A stretch of 64,000 bases of DNA from Amnibacterium sp. CER49 (GTDB lineage: Bacteria; Actinomycetota; Actinomycetes; Actinomycetales; Microbacteriaceae): NCBI RefSeq assembly GCF_029846255.1, contig NZ_JARVWQ010000001.1, positions 434,001-498,000 on the forward strand. Direction: 5' to 3'. This document shows, one piece after another, positions 47,063-54,245 of the stretch. The translations under genes and the position numbers were made by a program. The notes under the pieces are model-generated. The model was not told the DNA's origin. It searched no databases and was given only the letters and a program-made list of their open reading frames with translations. Each line of letters begins with the position of its first letter. Within the stretch, counting starts at the first letter, position 1.

Positions 47063-47264
47063 AGGCGTCGGCGACCCGGCGGCCCTTGTACTCGAGGTAC
47101 AGCGGGACGCCGTCCGAGCCCTCGACCACGCGGGCGCGGTGCGGGAGCGAGTAGACGACCTTGCCGTTCTCGATCGTCTTGACCAGCTGAGGCGCCTCGG
47201 CCTTCCACTGGGAACGGCGGGCGTGGGTGTTGGCCCGGGACTTCCGGCGCTTCGGAACCGCCAT
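47061..47264 (-). CDS. rpmF: 50S ribosomal protein L32
   Basis: Small basic ribosomal protein of 67 aa: [20 protein letters not shown] at the N-terminus is diagnostic. The zinc-finger cysteines of some L32 forms are absent, so this is the zinc-independent type. ATG 47264 follows AGAGGAT. It lies between the DUF177 gene (3-base gap) and rnc. Confidence 0.97.
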   Translation of the reverse strand: MAVPKRRKSRANTHARRSQWKAEAPQLVKTIENGKVVYSLPHRARVVEGSDGVPLYLEYKGRRVADA

Positions 47265-47267
47265 GAC

Positions 47268-47792
47268 TCAATCCTCTTCTCTGTCGGGCGACCCGGCCGT
47301 GAACCCGGAGAGCGCGGCCCAGCGCGCATCGAGGGGCTTCTCCTCGTCCGCCGTGATCAGGCGGATGTCGGGGCCGAGGTCGAGGTCCTCGCAACCGTCG
47401 ACGCACTCGGGCTGGAAGGGCAGTGCCAGCACCACCGCGTCCCGCACCACCGGCTCGAGGTCGAGCATGTCGCCCTGGAGCACGTGGTCGAACGGTTCCT
47501 CGGCAGGATACCCGAAGAGCTCGGCGAACTCGACCTCGACCGGCAGCGACACCGGCGCGAGGCAGCGCGCGCACTCGCCCGTCGCGGTCGCCGAGGCCGT
47601 ACCGGAGGCGAGGACGCCCTCGTGCAGGCTCTCGAGGCGCACGTCGAGGTGGAGTGCCGTGCCCTCCTGCACCGCGACCAGGCCCTCGCCGAGGCGTTCC
47701 GGGACGGCGAGATCGAGGTCGCGCTCACGCAGCTCGCCGGGGTGCCGCACGAGGTCCCGGACGTTCAGGAGATAGGGGTTCTTCGGCGTCAC
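47268..47792 (-). CDS. DUF177 / YceD family protein
   Basis: Protein of 174 aa linked to 23S rRNA maturation or L32 expression in other bacteria; the role is incompletely known. It contains NPYLLNVRDLVRHPGELRER at the N-terminus, TATGECARCLAPVSLPVEVE (C-x-x-C, about 68-87) and LPFQPECVDGCEDLDLGPDI with two further cysteines (about 126-145), the standard DUF177 pattern. The GTG start is at 47792. It forms an operon with rpmF and rnc. Confidence 0.93.
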   Translation of the reverse strand: MTPKNPYLLNVRDLVRHPGELRERDLDLAVPERLGEGLVAVQEGTALHLDVRLESLHEGVLASGTASATATGECARCLAPVSLPVEVEFAELFGYPAEEPFDHVLQGDMLDLEPVVRDAVVLALPFQPECVDGCEDLDLGPDIRLITADEEKPLDARWAALSGFTAGSPDREED

Positions 47793-47871
47793 GACCAGGA
47801 ATTCTACCGCCGGAACCCGCCTGCCTCTGGCGTCCGGTCCGCCGACCGGTGCGCCGCATCGCCCCCGCTGG

Positions 47872-47877
47872 TACCGT
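47872..47877 (+). promoter_or_regulatory. -10 hexamer TACCGT for a leaderless start
   Basis: TACCGT seven bases before ATG 47885. Confidence 0.5.
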
Positions 47878-47884
47878 CCGCACC

Positions 47885-48319
47885 ATGTCGCCGCAGCGGA
47901 TGCAGGAGCTCGTGCTGCTCCGCCGCGCCCGCGACCTGATCGACCGCGACTACGCGCAGCCGCTCGACGTCGTCACGATGGCGCAGCGGGCCGCGATGTC
48001 GCCGGCGCACTTCTCCCGGCGGTTCAAGGACGCCTACGGCGAGACGCCGTACGGCTACCTCATGACCCGGCGGGTCGAGCGGGCGATGGCGCTGCTCCGC
48101 GGCGGGTCGACGGTGACCGACGCCTGCATGGCGGTGGGCGCCACGTCGCTCGGGTCGTTCAGCTCGCGCTTCAGCGAGCTGACGGGCGAGACGCCGAGCG
48201 CCTACCGCGCCCGGCTGCACCCCGCGGTCGACGCGATGCCCGACTGCACCGCTCGCGCGATCACGCGCCCGCGGCGGTCGAGCAGGATCGGAGAAGCGGC
48301 GGCACGGCGGTCCGCCTAG
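47885..48319 (+). CDS. AraC-family transcriptional regulator, DNA-binding domain only
   Basis: DNA-binding protein of 144 aa that consists almost entirely of the AraC double helix-turn-helix: QPLDVVTMAQRAAMSPAHFS (about 24-43), FKDAYGETPYGYLMTRRVER and VGATSLGSFSSRFSELTGET. No sensor domain is present, as in SoxS/MarA-like proteins. It starts with a probably leaderless ATG. Its stop codon TAG is the first part of a TAGCGT hexamer in front of the next gene, so the pair may be expressed together and separately. The target is probably the adjacent VOC gene (inference). Confidence 0.9.
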   Translation: MSPQRMQELVLLRRARDLIDRDYAQPLDVVTMAQRAAMSPAHFSRRFKDAYGETPYGYLMTRRVERAMALLRGGSTVTDACMAVGATSLGSFSSRFSELTGETPSAYRARLHPAVDAMPDCTARAITRPRRSSRIGEAAARRSA

Positions 48320-48322
48320 CGT
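48317..48322 (+). promoter_or_regulatory. -10 hexamer TAGCGT overlapping a stop codon
   Basis: TAGCGT seven bases before ATG 48330. Its first three bases are the stop codon of the AraC-family gene. Confidence 0.5.
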
Positions 48323-48329
48323 TCCGGCC

Positions 48330-48731
48330 ATGGCCCTCTCGCTGCGCTTCTGCCCCATCGTCGTGAACGACCCCGACGAGTCCCTCCCCTTCTACCGCGA
48401 CGCGCTCGGGCTCGAGGTGCGCTCCGACGTCGCCTCGGGCGGTCACCGCTGGGTGACGCTCGGCAGCCCGGAGGCCGACGGCCTCGAGATCGTGCTCTCC
48501 GACCCGCACGCGGGCCGCTCGCAGGCCGACGGCGACGCGTTGCAGGAGCTGCTCGTGAAGGGCTCGCTCTCGCCCATCGTGTTCCGCACCGACGATGTCG
48601 ACGCGCTGTTCGAGCGGGTCCGGGCGTCCGGCGCCGAGGTGCTGCAGGAGCCCATCGATCAGCCGTGGGGTCCGCGCGACTGCGCCTTCCGCGACCCGTC
48701 GGGCAACACGATCCGGATTGCCGCCGGCTGA
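48330..48731 (+). CDS. VOC-family (glyoxalase/bleomycin-resistance fold) protein
   Basis: Metal-dependent or binding protein of 133 aa with two beta-alpha-beta-beta-beta modules: FCPIVVNDPDESLPFYRDAL (about 6-25), HRWVTLGSPEADGLEIVLSD, FRTDDVDALFERVRASGAEV and QPWGPRDCAFRDPSGNTIRI (about 109-128) with the D-P-x-G-N motif. Such proteins with an AraC-type neighbour are common; the substrate is unknown. The start is probably leaderless. Confidence 0.88.
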   Translation: MALSLRFCPIVVNDPDESLPFYRDALGLEVRSDVASGGHRWVTLGSPEADGLEIVLSDPHAGRSQADGDALQELLVKGSLSPIVFRTDDVDALFERVRASGAEVLQEPIDQPWGPRDCAFRDPSGNTIRIAAG

Positions 48732-48821
48732 GGCACGCCGCTCGAATCCCTGGTCGCCCCGCCAGATCAGCGCCTTCTCATCCCCCGTTCGCGGACCTGT
48801 CGGCTCGTACACCTGTTCGCC

Positions 48822-48827
48822 TAGCGT
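48822..48827 (+). promoter_or_regulatory. -10 hexamer TAGCGT of the S53 protease gene, with a leader hairpin
   Basis: TAGCGT about 50 bases before ATG 48877, so this gene has a leader of about 40 bases. Within it GGACCG (48834-48839) and CGGTCC (48847-48852) form a small hairpin, and AGAAAGG serves as ribosome binding site. Confidence 0.45.
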
Positions 48828-48876
48828 TCCCGTGGACCGTGACCCGCGGTCCTTCAGGGGGAACAGAAAGGCGGAC

Positions 48877-50064
48877 ATGTCTGTCCGACGAACCACGGGG
48901 GTGAGCGTCGCCGCGGTCGGCGCGCTGCTGATCGGAGGGGCGTTGCCGGCGATGGCTGCCACGCACCCGTCCGGCGCGGCGCACCGCTCGGCCGAGGCCG
49001 CCCTCCACAGCGTGCACGTGTGCACGAACCCGCAGGCCGGCCACGCCGCCTGCCAGGCCGAGGTGACCGCCGACTCGGTCGGCAAGCCGATGGCGACGAC
49101 CGGCCCGACCGGGCTCGCGCCCGCGACGATCAAGAGCGTCTACGGCTTCCCGACGTCGAGCACGGCCGGCTCCGGCCAGACGATCGCGATCGTGAACGCG
49201 TACGACGACCCGACCGCCGAGGCGGACCTGCAGACCTTCAGCACCCAGTTCGGCCTGCCCGGCTGCACGAGCGCGAGCGGCTGCTTCACGAAGCTGAACC
49301 AGTCGGGCAAGGCCACGACGTACCCGGCCTCCGACCCGACGTGGGCGCTCGAGACGAGCCTCGACCTGCAGTGGGCGCACGCCGTCGCGCCCGCCGCGAA
49401 GCTCGTGCTCGTCGAGGCGACCTCGTCGTCGCTCGGCAACCTCACGACCGCGGTGAGGACCGCGGCGACGAAGGCGGGCTTCGTCTCGAACAGCTGGGGC
49501 GCGCCCGAGACCTCGACCGAGTCGTCGCTCGACACCGCGTTCCAGGGCCGGGGCATCAGCTACTTCGTCGCGGCCGGCGACTCCGGCCTGCCCGCCCAGT
49601 ACCCGTCGGCCTCGCCCTACGTCGTCTCGGTCGGCGGCACCACCCTGCACTTCGACACGACCGGGGCGTTCTCCTCGGAGACGGGCTGGAGCTCGAGCGG
49701 TGGCGGCTGCAGCCTCTACGAGTCCGCGCCCGCCGCGCAGTCCGCGTTCGCGCAGTACGCGGCCGTCGGCTGCGCCGGCAAGCGCGCGACGCCGGACGTG
49801 TCGCTCGACGCGGACCCCGCCTCGGGTGTCGCCGTCTACGACTCGACCCCGTACTCGGGCACGACCGGCTGGTTCACCGTCGGCGGCACGAGCGCCGCGA
49901 CCCCGATGTGGGCCGCCCGCTCCGCGATCGCGGGCACGCAGGTGACCCCGGCGACCGTCTACGGCTCGTCGCTCACGTTCCGCGACATCACGAGCGGCAA
50001 CAACGGCGCCGCGGCCGGTGCCGGGTACGACCTCAACACGGGTCGCGGCAGCCGCCTCGGCTGA
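48877..50064 (+). CDS. Secreted S53 (sedolisin-type) serine-carboxyl protease
   Basis: Exported acid protease of 395 aa. Residues 1-27 are a signal peptide (VAAVGALLIGGALPAMA). The catalytic Glu and Asp are in WALETSLDLQWAHAVAPAAK (about 151-170), the oxyanion Asp in SYFVAAGDSGLPAQYPSAS, and the nucleophile Ser in VGGTSAATPMWAAR. The inhibitory Pro-kumamolisin domain of classical sedolisins is missing; only about 50 residues separate signal and core. Four cysteines occur in the insert regions. It ends GYDLNTGRGSRLG, the usual calcium-loop end with small changes. A hairpin follows. Confidence 0.9.
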   Translation: MSVRRTTGVSVAAVGALLIGGALPAMAATHPSGAAHRSAEAALHSVHVCTNPQAGHAACQAEVTADSVGKPMATTGPTGLAPATIKSVYGFPTSSTAGSGQTIAIVNAYDDPTAEADLQTFSTQFGLPGCTSASGCFTKLNQSGKATTYPASDPTWALETSLDLQWAHAVAPAAKLVLVEATSSSLGNLTTAVRTAATKAGFVSNSWGAPETSTESSLDTAFQGRGISYFVAAGDSGLPAQYPSASPYVVSVGGTTLHFDTTGAFSSETGWSSSGGGCSLYESAPAAQSAFAQYAAVGCAGKRATPDVSLDADPASGVAVYDSTPYSGTTGWFTVGGTSAATPMWAARSAIAGTQVTPATVYGSSLTFRDITSGNNGAAAGAGYDLNTGRGSRLG

Positions 50065-50079
50065 CGCCCCGTCCGTCCC

Positions 50080-50128
50080 GAAGCGGGCGGTCGCCGATCC
50101 CCCCAAGGGGTCCGCGGCCGCCCGCTTC
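50080..50128. terminator. Hairpin terminator after the S53 protease gene
   Basis: GAAGCGGGCGG (50080-50090) pairs with CCGCCCGCTTC (50118-50128); inside, CCCC and GGGG arms extend it. It starts 15 bases past the stop and ends before the cofD promoter. Confidence 0.75.
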
Positions 50129-50153
50129 CGTCGTTCCGGCAGCGGGGCGCCCG

Positions 50154-50159
50154 TACGCT
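50154..50159 (+). promoter_or_regulatory. -10 hexamer TACGCT for leaderless cofD
   Basis: TACGCT six bases before GTG 50166. Confidence 0.5.
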
Positions 50160-50165
50160 CTCCGG

Positions 50166-51158
50166 GTGCCCGCCACCCGTCTGACCGTGCTCGCCGGCGG
50201 CGTCGGCGGCGCCCGCTTCGTCCGGGGGCTGCGCGCCGCGGCCCGCGCCGCCGCCGTGCCGCCGGAGATCACCGTCGTCGCGAACACGGGCGACGACCTC
50301 TGGCTCGCCGGGCTCCGCGTCACCCCCGACCTCGACTCGCTGCTCTACGCGCTCGCGGGCGTGAACGACGAGCAGCGCGGCTGGGGCCGTGCGGGCGAGA
50401 CCGAGCGGGTGAGCGGCGAGCTCGCCGCGTACGGCGTCGGCTGGCCGTGGTTCACCCTCGGCGACCTCGATCTCGGCACGCACATCGCCCGCACGGCGCT
50501 GCTGAAGGACGGGCTGCCACTCTCCGCCGTCGTCGAACGGCTCGCCGCCCGCTGGCCGATCGGCGTGCGGCTCCTGCCCGCCACGGACGACGAGGTCGAG
50601 ACGCACGTCGCGGTCGTCGAGGACGGCGAGGAGCGGGAGCTGCACTTCGAGGAGTGGTGGGTGCGCACGCGCGCGAAGGTCCCGGCGCGTGCATTCCTGC
50701 AGCCCGGCGCCGAGCACTCGTCGCCCGCGCCGGGCGTGCTCGAGGCGATCGGCGAGGCGGACGTCGTGCTGCTCGCCCCGTCGAACCCGGTCGTGTCGAT
50801 CGGGACGATCCTCGGCATCCCCGGCATCCGCGACGCCGTCACGTCCACCCGCGCCCCGGTCGTCGGGGTCTCGCCCGTCATCCGCGGTGCCGTCGTGCGC
50901 GGGATGGCGGACGCGTGCCTCTCGGCGATCGGCGTCGAGACGAGCGCCGCGGCCGTCGCCCGGCACTACGGCGCGCGTGCGAGCGGCGGCCTGCTCGACG
51001 GCTGGCTCGTCGACCTCGCCGACGCCGACGCGGTACCCGGGCTCGAGGCGGACGGCCTCGCGACCCGCGCCGTGCCCCTCTGGATGCACGACGAGGCGAC
51101 GTCGGCCGCGATCGCGACCGCGGCCCTCGACCTCGCGGGCACGTTCGCGCGCCGCTGA
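50166..51158 (+). CDS. cofD: CofD/FbiA, 2-phospho-L-lactate (or PEP) transferase of F420 synthesis
   Basis: Transfers the phospho-lactyl or enolpyruvyl group from its GDP/GPP-linked donor to the deazaflavin Fo, making F420-0 or its dehydro form. The 330 aa protein starts LTVLAGGVGGARFVRGLRAA (about 6-25), has VANTGDDLWLAGLRVTPDLD (about 40-59), WFTLGDLDLGTHIARTALLK (about 93-112) and VVLLAPSNPVVSIGTILGIP (about 200-219), all CofD signatures. GTG 50166 is set by TACGCT. Its partner genes cofC and cofE lie 5-6 kb further on, on the other strand. Element C follows directly. Confidence 0.95.
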   Translation: MPATRLTVLAGGVGGARFVRGLRAAARAAAVPPEITVVANTGDDLWLAGLRVTPDLDSLLYALAGVNDEQRGWGRAGETERVSGELAAYGVGWPWFTLGDLDLGTHIARTALLKDGLPLSAVVERLAARWPIGVRLLPATDDEVETHVAVVEDGEERELHFEEWWVRTRAKVPARAFLQPGAEHSSPAPGVLEAIGEADVVLLAPSNPVVSIGTILGIPGIRDAVTSTRAPVVGVSPVIRGAVVRGMADACLSAIGVETSAAAVARHYGARASGGLLDGWLVDLADADAVPGLEADGLATRAVPLWMHDEATSAAIATAALDLAGTFARR

Positions 51159-51187
51159 GCCGGCCTCACCGGCGGATCCCTCTATCG

Positions 51188-51296
51188 CGCGGATCCGGAA
51201 TTCCTCGGCGACACGCCGCGATATCGCGAGAAACAGCGGCGCGTCGGGGCGGAATTCCGGATCCGCGAAGAATTTCCGGATCCGCGAGATTTTTTT
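51188..51296. repeat. Palindromic repeat C, copy 1, ending in a T-tract
   Basis: Arms CGCGGATCCGGAATTCC (51188-51204) and its exact reverse complement (51251-51267) flank a 46-base centre that itself contains ACACGCCG and CGGCGCGT. A third half-arm TTTCCGGATCCGCG (51273-51286) follows, then seven T (51290-51296). It can serve as terminator for cofD. The same arms recur at 53474-53554 in the opposite orientation. Confidence 0.8.
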
Positions 51297-51392
51297 CCGG
51301 GATCGCGTAACCCCGGAGGCCCTTCGAACGATTCCTCCTGTGCGGGCGTCGCCCGCGGCCCCCCGGCCCGAACACAGACCCAGGAGTCGTCC

Positions 51393-52226
51393 ATGCCTAT
51401 CCTCTCCGCCCTCCTCACCAGCAAGGCCGCCATCGGCGTCATCGCCGTCACGACCGTCGTCGGCGGCGGCACGGCCGTCACCTACTCGGGCGCGCTGCCG
51501 AGCGACCTGCAGGAGCAGGCCCACGAGCTGGTCGGTGCCCCCTCCCCCGAGGACACCGCGGTCAGCGCCGACGCGACCGAGGCGCCGGACGCCACCGAGA
51601 CCGCCGACCCGACGCAGTCCCCCGACCCGAGCGAGTCGCCCGACCCGAGCCAGACCGAGGGGGCGACCACCGGCACCACGACGACCGGCACCACGACGAC
51701 CGGTACCGACGGCACGTCGAGCACGACCGGCACGACGACCACCACGACGACGACCGTCCCGGTCGGCCCCGACGTGACCGGCCCCGCCGGCAAGGGGCTC
51801 TGCACGGCTTACACGCACCACGGCCTCGGCACGAAGTCGACCGCGTACAAGGCGCTCGCGCAGGCCGCGACCCAGGCCGCCGGCAGCCGCTCGGCCGGCA
51901 CCGCCGACGACATCCAGGCGCTCTGCGCCACGGTGCTCGCCGCGTTCCACGAGTCGACCTCCACCTCCACGGGTACCTCCACCTCCACCTCCACCGAGGC
52001 CGGCGTCGGTGACTCGACCGGGGTGTCGGGCTCGACCGAGGCGGACACGTCCGACGACCAGGGCGACGTGAACGAGAACCAGAACGAGAACCAGGGGGGC
52101 AGCGACTCGTCCGACGTGACCGAGTCCGACTCCTCCGACGGGCAGGACGCCTCGGTGTCCGCCTCCACATCCACGGAGAAGCACTCCGGCTCGGCGCGTG
52201 CGACGGCGCACAGCGGCCGCGACTGA
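51393..52226 (+). CDS. Threonine/serine-rich exported surface protein
   Basis: Protein of 277 aa with one N-terminal hydrophobic segment (AAIGVIAVTTVVGGGTAVTY, about 12-31), the signal or anchor. Next is LPSDLQEQAHELVGAPSPED, then a Pro/Asp/Thr linker with runs of threonine (about 75-118), a small conserved part GLCTAYTHHGLGTKSTAYKA to ADDIQALCATVLAAFH (about 132-188), and a Ser/Thr/Asp/Asn-rich tail. CAGGAGTC precedes ATG 51393. It sits directly upstream of a sigma factor and a membrane protein with a related juxtamembrane motif. Function unknown; a stalked cell-surface protein is inferred. Confidence 0.78.
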   Translation: MPILSALLTSKAAIGVIAVTTVVGGGTAVTYSGALPSDLQEQAHELVGAPSPEDTAVSADATEAPDATETADPTQSPDPSESPDPSQTEGATTGTTTTGTTTTGTDGTSSTTGTTTTTTTTVPVGPDVTGPAGKGLCTAYTHHGLGTKSTAYKALAQAATQAAGSRSAGTADDIQALCATVLAAFHESTSTSTGTSTSTSTEAGVGDSTGVSGSTEADTSDDQGDVNENQNENQGGSDSSDVTESDSSDGQDASVSASTSTEKHSGSARATAHSGRD

Positions 52227-52240
52227 GCGTCCCGTGGGCT

Positions 52241-52285
52241 CCGGGCGGGTGCGGCATGGCGGCCACCTCAGCCGCACCCGTCCGG
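52241..52285 (+). terminator. Hairpin, 15 bp stem
   Basis: CCGGGCGGGTGCGGC (52241-52255) pairs with GCCGCACCCGTCCGG (52271-52285), one G-T pair. It separates the surface-protein gene from the sigma-factor gene. GGTAGCGT just after it (52285-52292) may hold the sigma gene's -10. Confidence 0.7.
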
Positions 52286-52310
52286 GTAGCGTCCGCCGCC
52301 GAGGTGGGAT

Positions 52311-52841
52311 GTGCTGAGAACGCGAACGAAGCAGCAGGAGCCGGACACGGCCGAGCTGTTCACCGCCGCGTACCGCGAGTTCGCCGGACCCCTGACCGGC
52401 TACCTGCGGGCGCGCGGCGTCGATGATCCGGAAGGGGTGACGCAGGACGTGTTCCTCGCGCTGTACCCGCGTCTCGCGGACGCTCACGGCGGGATGCCGG
52501 GCATCCGCACCCTGCTGTTCACGATCGCCCACGCCCGCACGGTGGACCACCACCGGGCGACGGCCCGCCGCCCCCTGCATGTCGAGTACGACCCGGACGG
52601 CGACCGCCGGACGGTCGAGTCGGCGGAGGACCAGGTGGTCGCGGCCCGCTCGAGCGCCGTCGCCGCGCTCGCGACGCTCGAGGACGACCACCGCGACGTG
52701 CTCGCGCTCCGCATCGTGGCCGACCTGCCGCTCGAGGAGACGGCGCGCGTCATGGGGCGCAGCGTCGGCGCCGTGAAGCAGCTGCAGCGGCGCGCGCTGA
52801 TCGCCCTCCGGGGCCGGGTCGCTGAGGAGGTGCTCGTATGA
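52311..52841 (+). CDS. ECF-type RNA polymerase sigma factor
   Basis: Sigma-70 family factor of 176 aa with regions 2 and 4 only. Region 2: ELFTAAYREFAGPLTGYLRA to GVTQDVFLALYPRLAD (about 15-58), region 2.4 near FTIAHARTVDHHR. Region 4: LATLEDDHRDVLALRIVADL and LEETARVMGRSVGAVKQLQR (about 121-163). The GTG start at 52311 follows GAGGTGGGAT. The stop overlaps the next gene's ATG, a protein with a membrane helix that is probably its anti-sigma factor (inference from position). Confidence 0.92.
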   Translation: MLRTRTKQQEPDTAELFTAAYREFAGPLTGYLRARGVDDPEGVTQDVFLALYPRLADAHGGMPGIRTLLFTIAHARTVDHHRATARRPLHVEYDPDGDRRTVESAEDQVVAARSSAVAALATLEDDHRDVLALRIVADLPLEETARVMGRSVGAVKQLQRRALIALRGRVAEEVLV

Positions 52842-53437
52842 ACGACGAATCGATCCGGCGGCTGCTCGAGGAGAGCGACCTGCCGGACGACGACGCGCTC
52901 GAGTCGGCGCTCGGCGACCTGCGCGACCTCGCCCGGACGCCGGCCCCCGCCCCGTCCCTCGAGGTCGCGGCGCGCATGCGACCCCGTCGGCGTCGGCTCG
53001 GCCGTCGCGGCGGCGCCGTCGTGACCCTCGCCGTCGTGGCGACGCTCGGCACCGGCCTGTCGGCCGCGGCCCTCACCCCCGGGGTGCCGCAGGCGACGTT
53101 CGGCGCGGTGCAGCACCTGGTCGGTGGCGGCGCGGCGCCGGCGCCGCAGGTCCCCACGATCGGTGCGACGACCACGACGACCGCGGCCGCGACGCCGTCG
53201 GCGAGCCGGGCCGCTGCCGCTCCGGCGGCGTCCGCGGCTCCGGCGACGTCGGCCGCCGCCGCCGCGGCACGGCCCGCTGCAGCCGCCGCGGCGCCCGGCG
53301 CCACGGTCGCGGCCGAGGCGAAGGCCAAGGCGCGCGCGTCGAAGGCCCTCCGCACCCCGAAGTCGCATCACGTGCCGTCGCCGAAGGCGACCCTGCACGT
53401 CTCGGTGCACGCCACGGTCGGCACGCCGACCGACTGA
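52838..53437 (+). CDS. Putative anti-sigma / membrane protein with Ala-Pro-rich exterior
   Basis: Protein of 199 aa, translationally coupled to the sigma gene. About 58 cytoplasmic residues (LLEESDLPDDDALESALGDL, then RPRRRRLGRRG) are followed by one membrane helix (AVVTLAVVATLGTGLSAAAL, about 60-79), the motif GVPQATFGAVQHLVGG, and an exterior of about 100 residues that is almost all Ala, Pro, Thr and Ser, ending in a basic tail. No zinc-binding anti-sigma motif is visible. The topology and coupling suggest an anti-sigma factor or a reporter of envelope stress; not proven. Confidence 0.72.
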   Translation: MNDESIRRLLEESDLPDDDALESALGDLRDLARTPAPAPSLEVAARMRPRRRRLGRRGGAVVTLAVVATLGTGLSAAALTPGVPQATFGAVQHLVGGGAAPAPQVPTIGATTTTTAAATPSASRAAAAPAASAAPATSAAAAAARPAAAAAAPGATVAAEAKAKARASKALRTPKSHHVPSPKATLHVSVHATVGTPTD

Positions 53438-53454
53438 GCTCCCGGTCCCCCTTT

Positions 53455-53554
53455 CGCGGATCCGGACTTTTCTCGCGGATCCGGAATTCCTTCACAACAC
53501 GCCGTCCTTTCCCCCTCCCCCAGCGGCGTGTCGGGCAGGAATTCCGGATCCGCG
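53455..53554. repeat. Palindromic repeat C, copy 2
   Basis: Half-arm CGCGGATCCGGA (53455-53466), then full arms CGCGGATCCGGAATTCC (53474-53490) and reverse complement (53538-53554). Inner arms CACGCCG (53498-53504) and CGGCGTG (53524-53530) make a second stem. With its extra half-arm on the left it is the mirror image of copy 1. It lies 18 bases past the stop of the putative anti-sigma gene. Confidence 0.8.
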
Positions 53555-53618
53555 TTCTCGTTCTTCCGCCTGTGGATATCGCCGGTCGGCAGACCGTCGT
53601 CGCGATCACGTTCCACTC

Positions 53619-54161
53619 GTGACCTCGCAGCGACCCGCGCCCTCGGGCTTCCGGGGCTTCCTGCAGCGGATGCCGCTGCCTGTCTACTTCGTCGTGCTCT
53701 TCGTGCTGGTCACCGGGGTCGGCATCGGCCTGCGCGCGGCCGACCACCACCTGACGCCGTTCTCCCTGGTCCTCCGACTCGTCTACGGCCTCGTCCTCGC
53801 GAGCGTGCTCACCGCTGCGGTGGCGCGGCGCCGGCGGCGCGTCGGCGGTACCGCCGCCGCTGCGGACTTCCAGCAGGCGCTGAAGACGGGCGAGGTGCCG
53901 GCCGACGCCGACCGCGACGGCTGGCGCCAGCAGCTCGAGATCGACCGGCGACGGGTCGCCCGCAGTCGGTGGTTCGCCGCGCCCTTCTTCGGGCTGATCG
54001 TGCTGTTCGGCGCCTACGGACTGGTCGCGGTCCCACGAGCGGCGCTCTGGGGCGGCGTGCTCGTCGTGCTCGGGCTCGCGCTCGGCACCTTCGCAGTCGT
54101 GCAGCAGCGGCGCGTGCTGCCGCGGATCGACCGGCTGCTGCGACGGCTCGACGATCGATGA
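53619..54161 (+). CDS. Integral membrane protein, unknown function
   Basis: Protein of 180 aa with four likely membrane helices in two pairs: PVYFVVLFVLVTGVGIGL and LVLRLVYGLVLASVLTAAVA, then after a soluble 60-residue loop FFGLIVLFGAYGLVAV and WGGVLVVLGLALGTFAVVQQ. The loop contains Arg-rich RRRRRVGG and DGWRQQLEIDRRRVARSR. I recognise no family. The start is taken as GTG 53619 just before the first helix. It is flanked on both sides by palindromic repeats of family C. Confidence 0.72.
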   Translation: MTSQRPAPSGFRGFLQRMPLPVYFVVLFVLVTGVGIGLRAADHHLTPFSLVLRLVYGLVLASVLTAAVARRRRRVGGTAAAADFQQALKTGEVPADADRDGWRQQLEIDRRRVARSRWFAAPFFGLIVLFGAYGLVAVPRAALWGGVLVVLGLALGTFAVVQQRRVLPRIDRLLRRLDDR

Positions 54162-54182
54162 CCGACGACCGATGTCCCGCCC

Positions 54183-54233
54183 GCTCCGGATCCTTGCCGT
54201 TCTCAGGGATCTGGAGCGGCGAGGATCCGGAGC
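54183..54233. repeat. Palindromic repeat C-related inverted repeat
   Basis: GCTCCGGATCCT (54183-54194) and AGGATCCGGAGC (54222-54233) are a perfect 12 bp inverted repeat between convergent genes. It shares the CCGGATCC core with the two copies at 51.2 and 53.5 kb but lacks GAATTCC, so it is a relative or a chance look-alike. It can act as a bidirectional terminator. Confidence 0.6.
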
Positions 54234-54245
54234 AGGATCGAGGGG

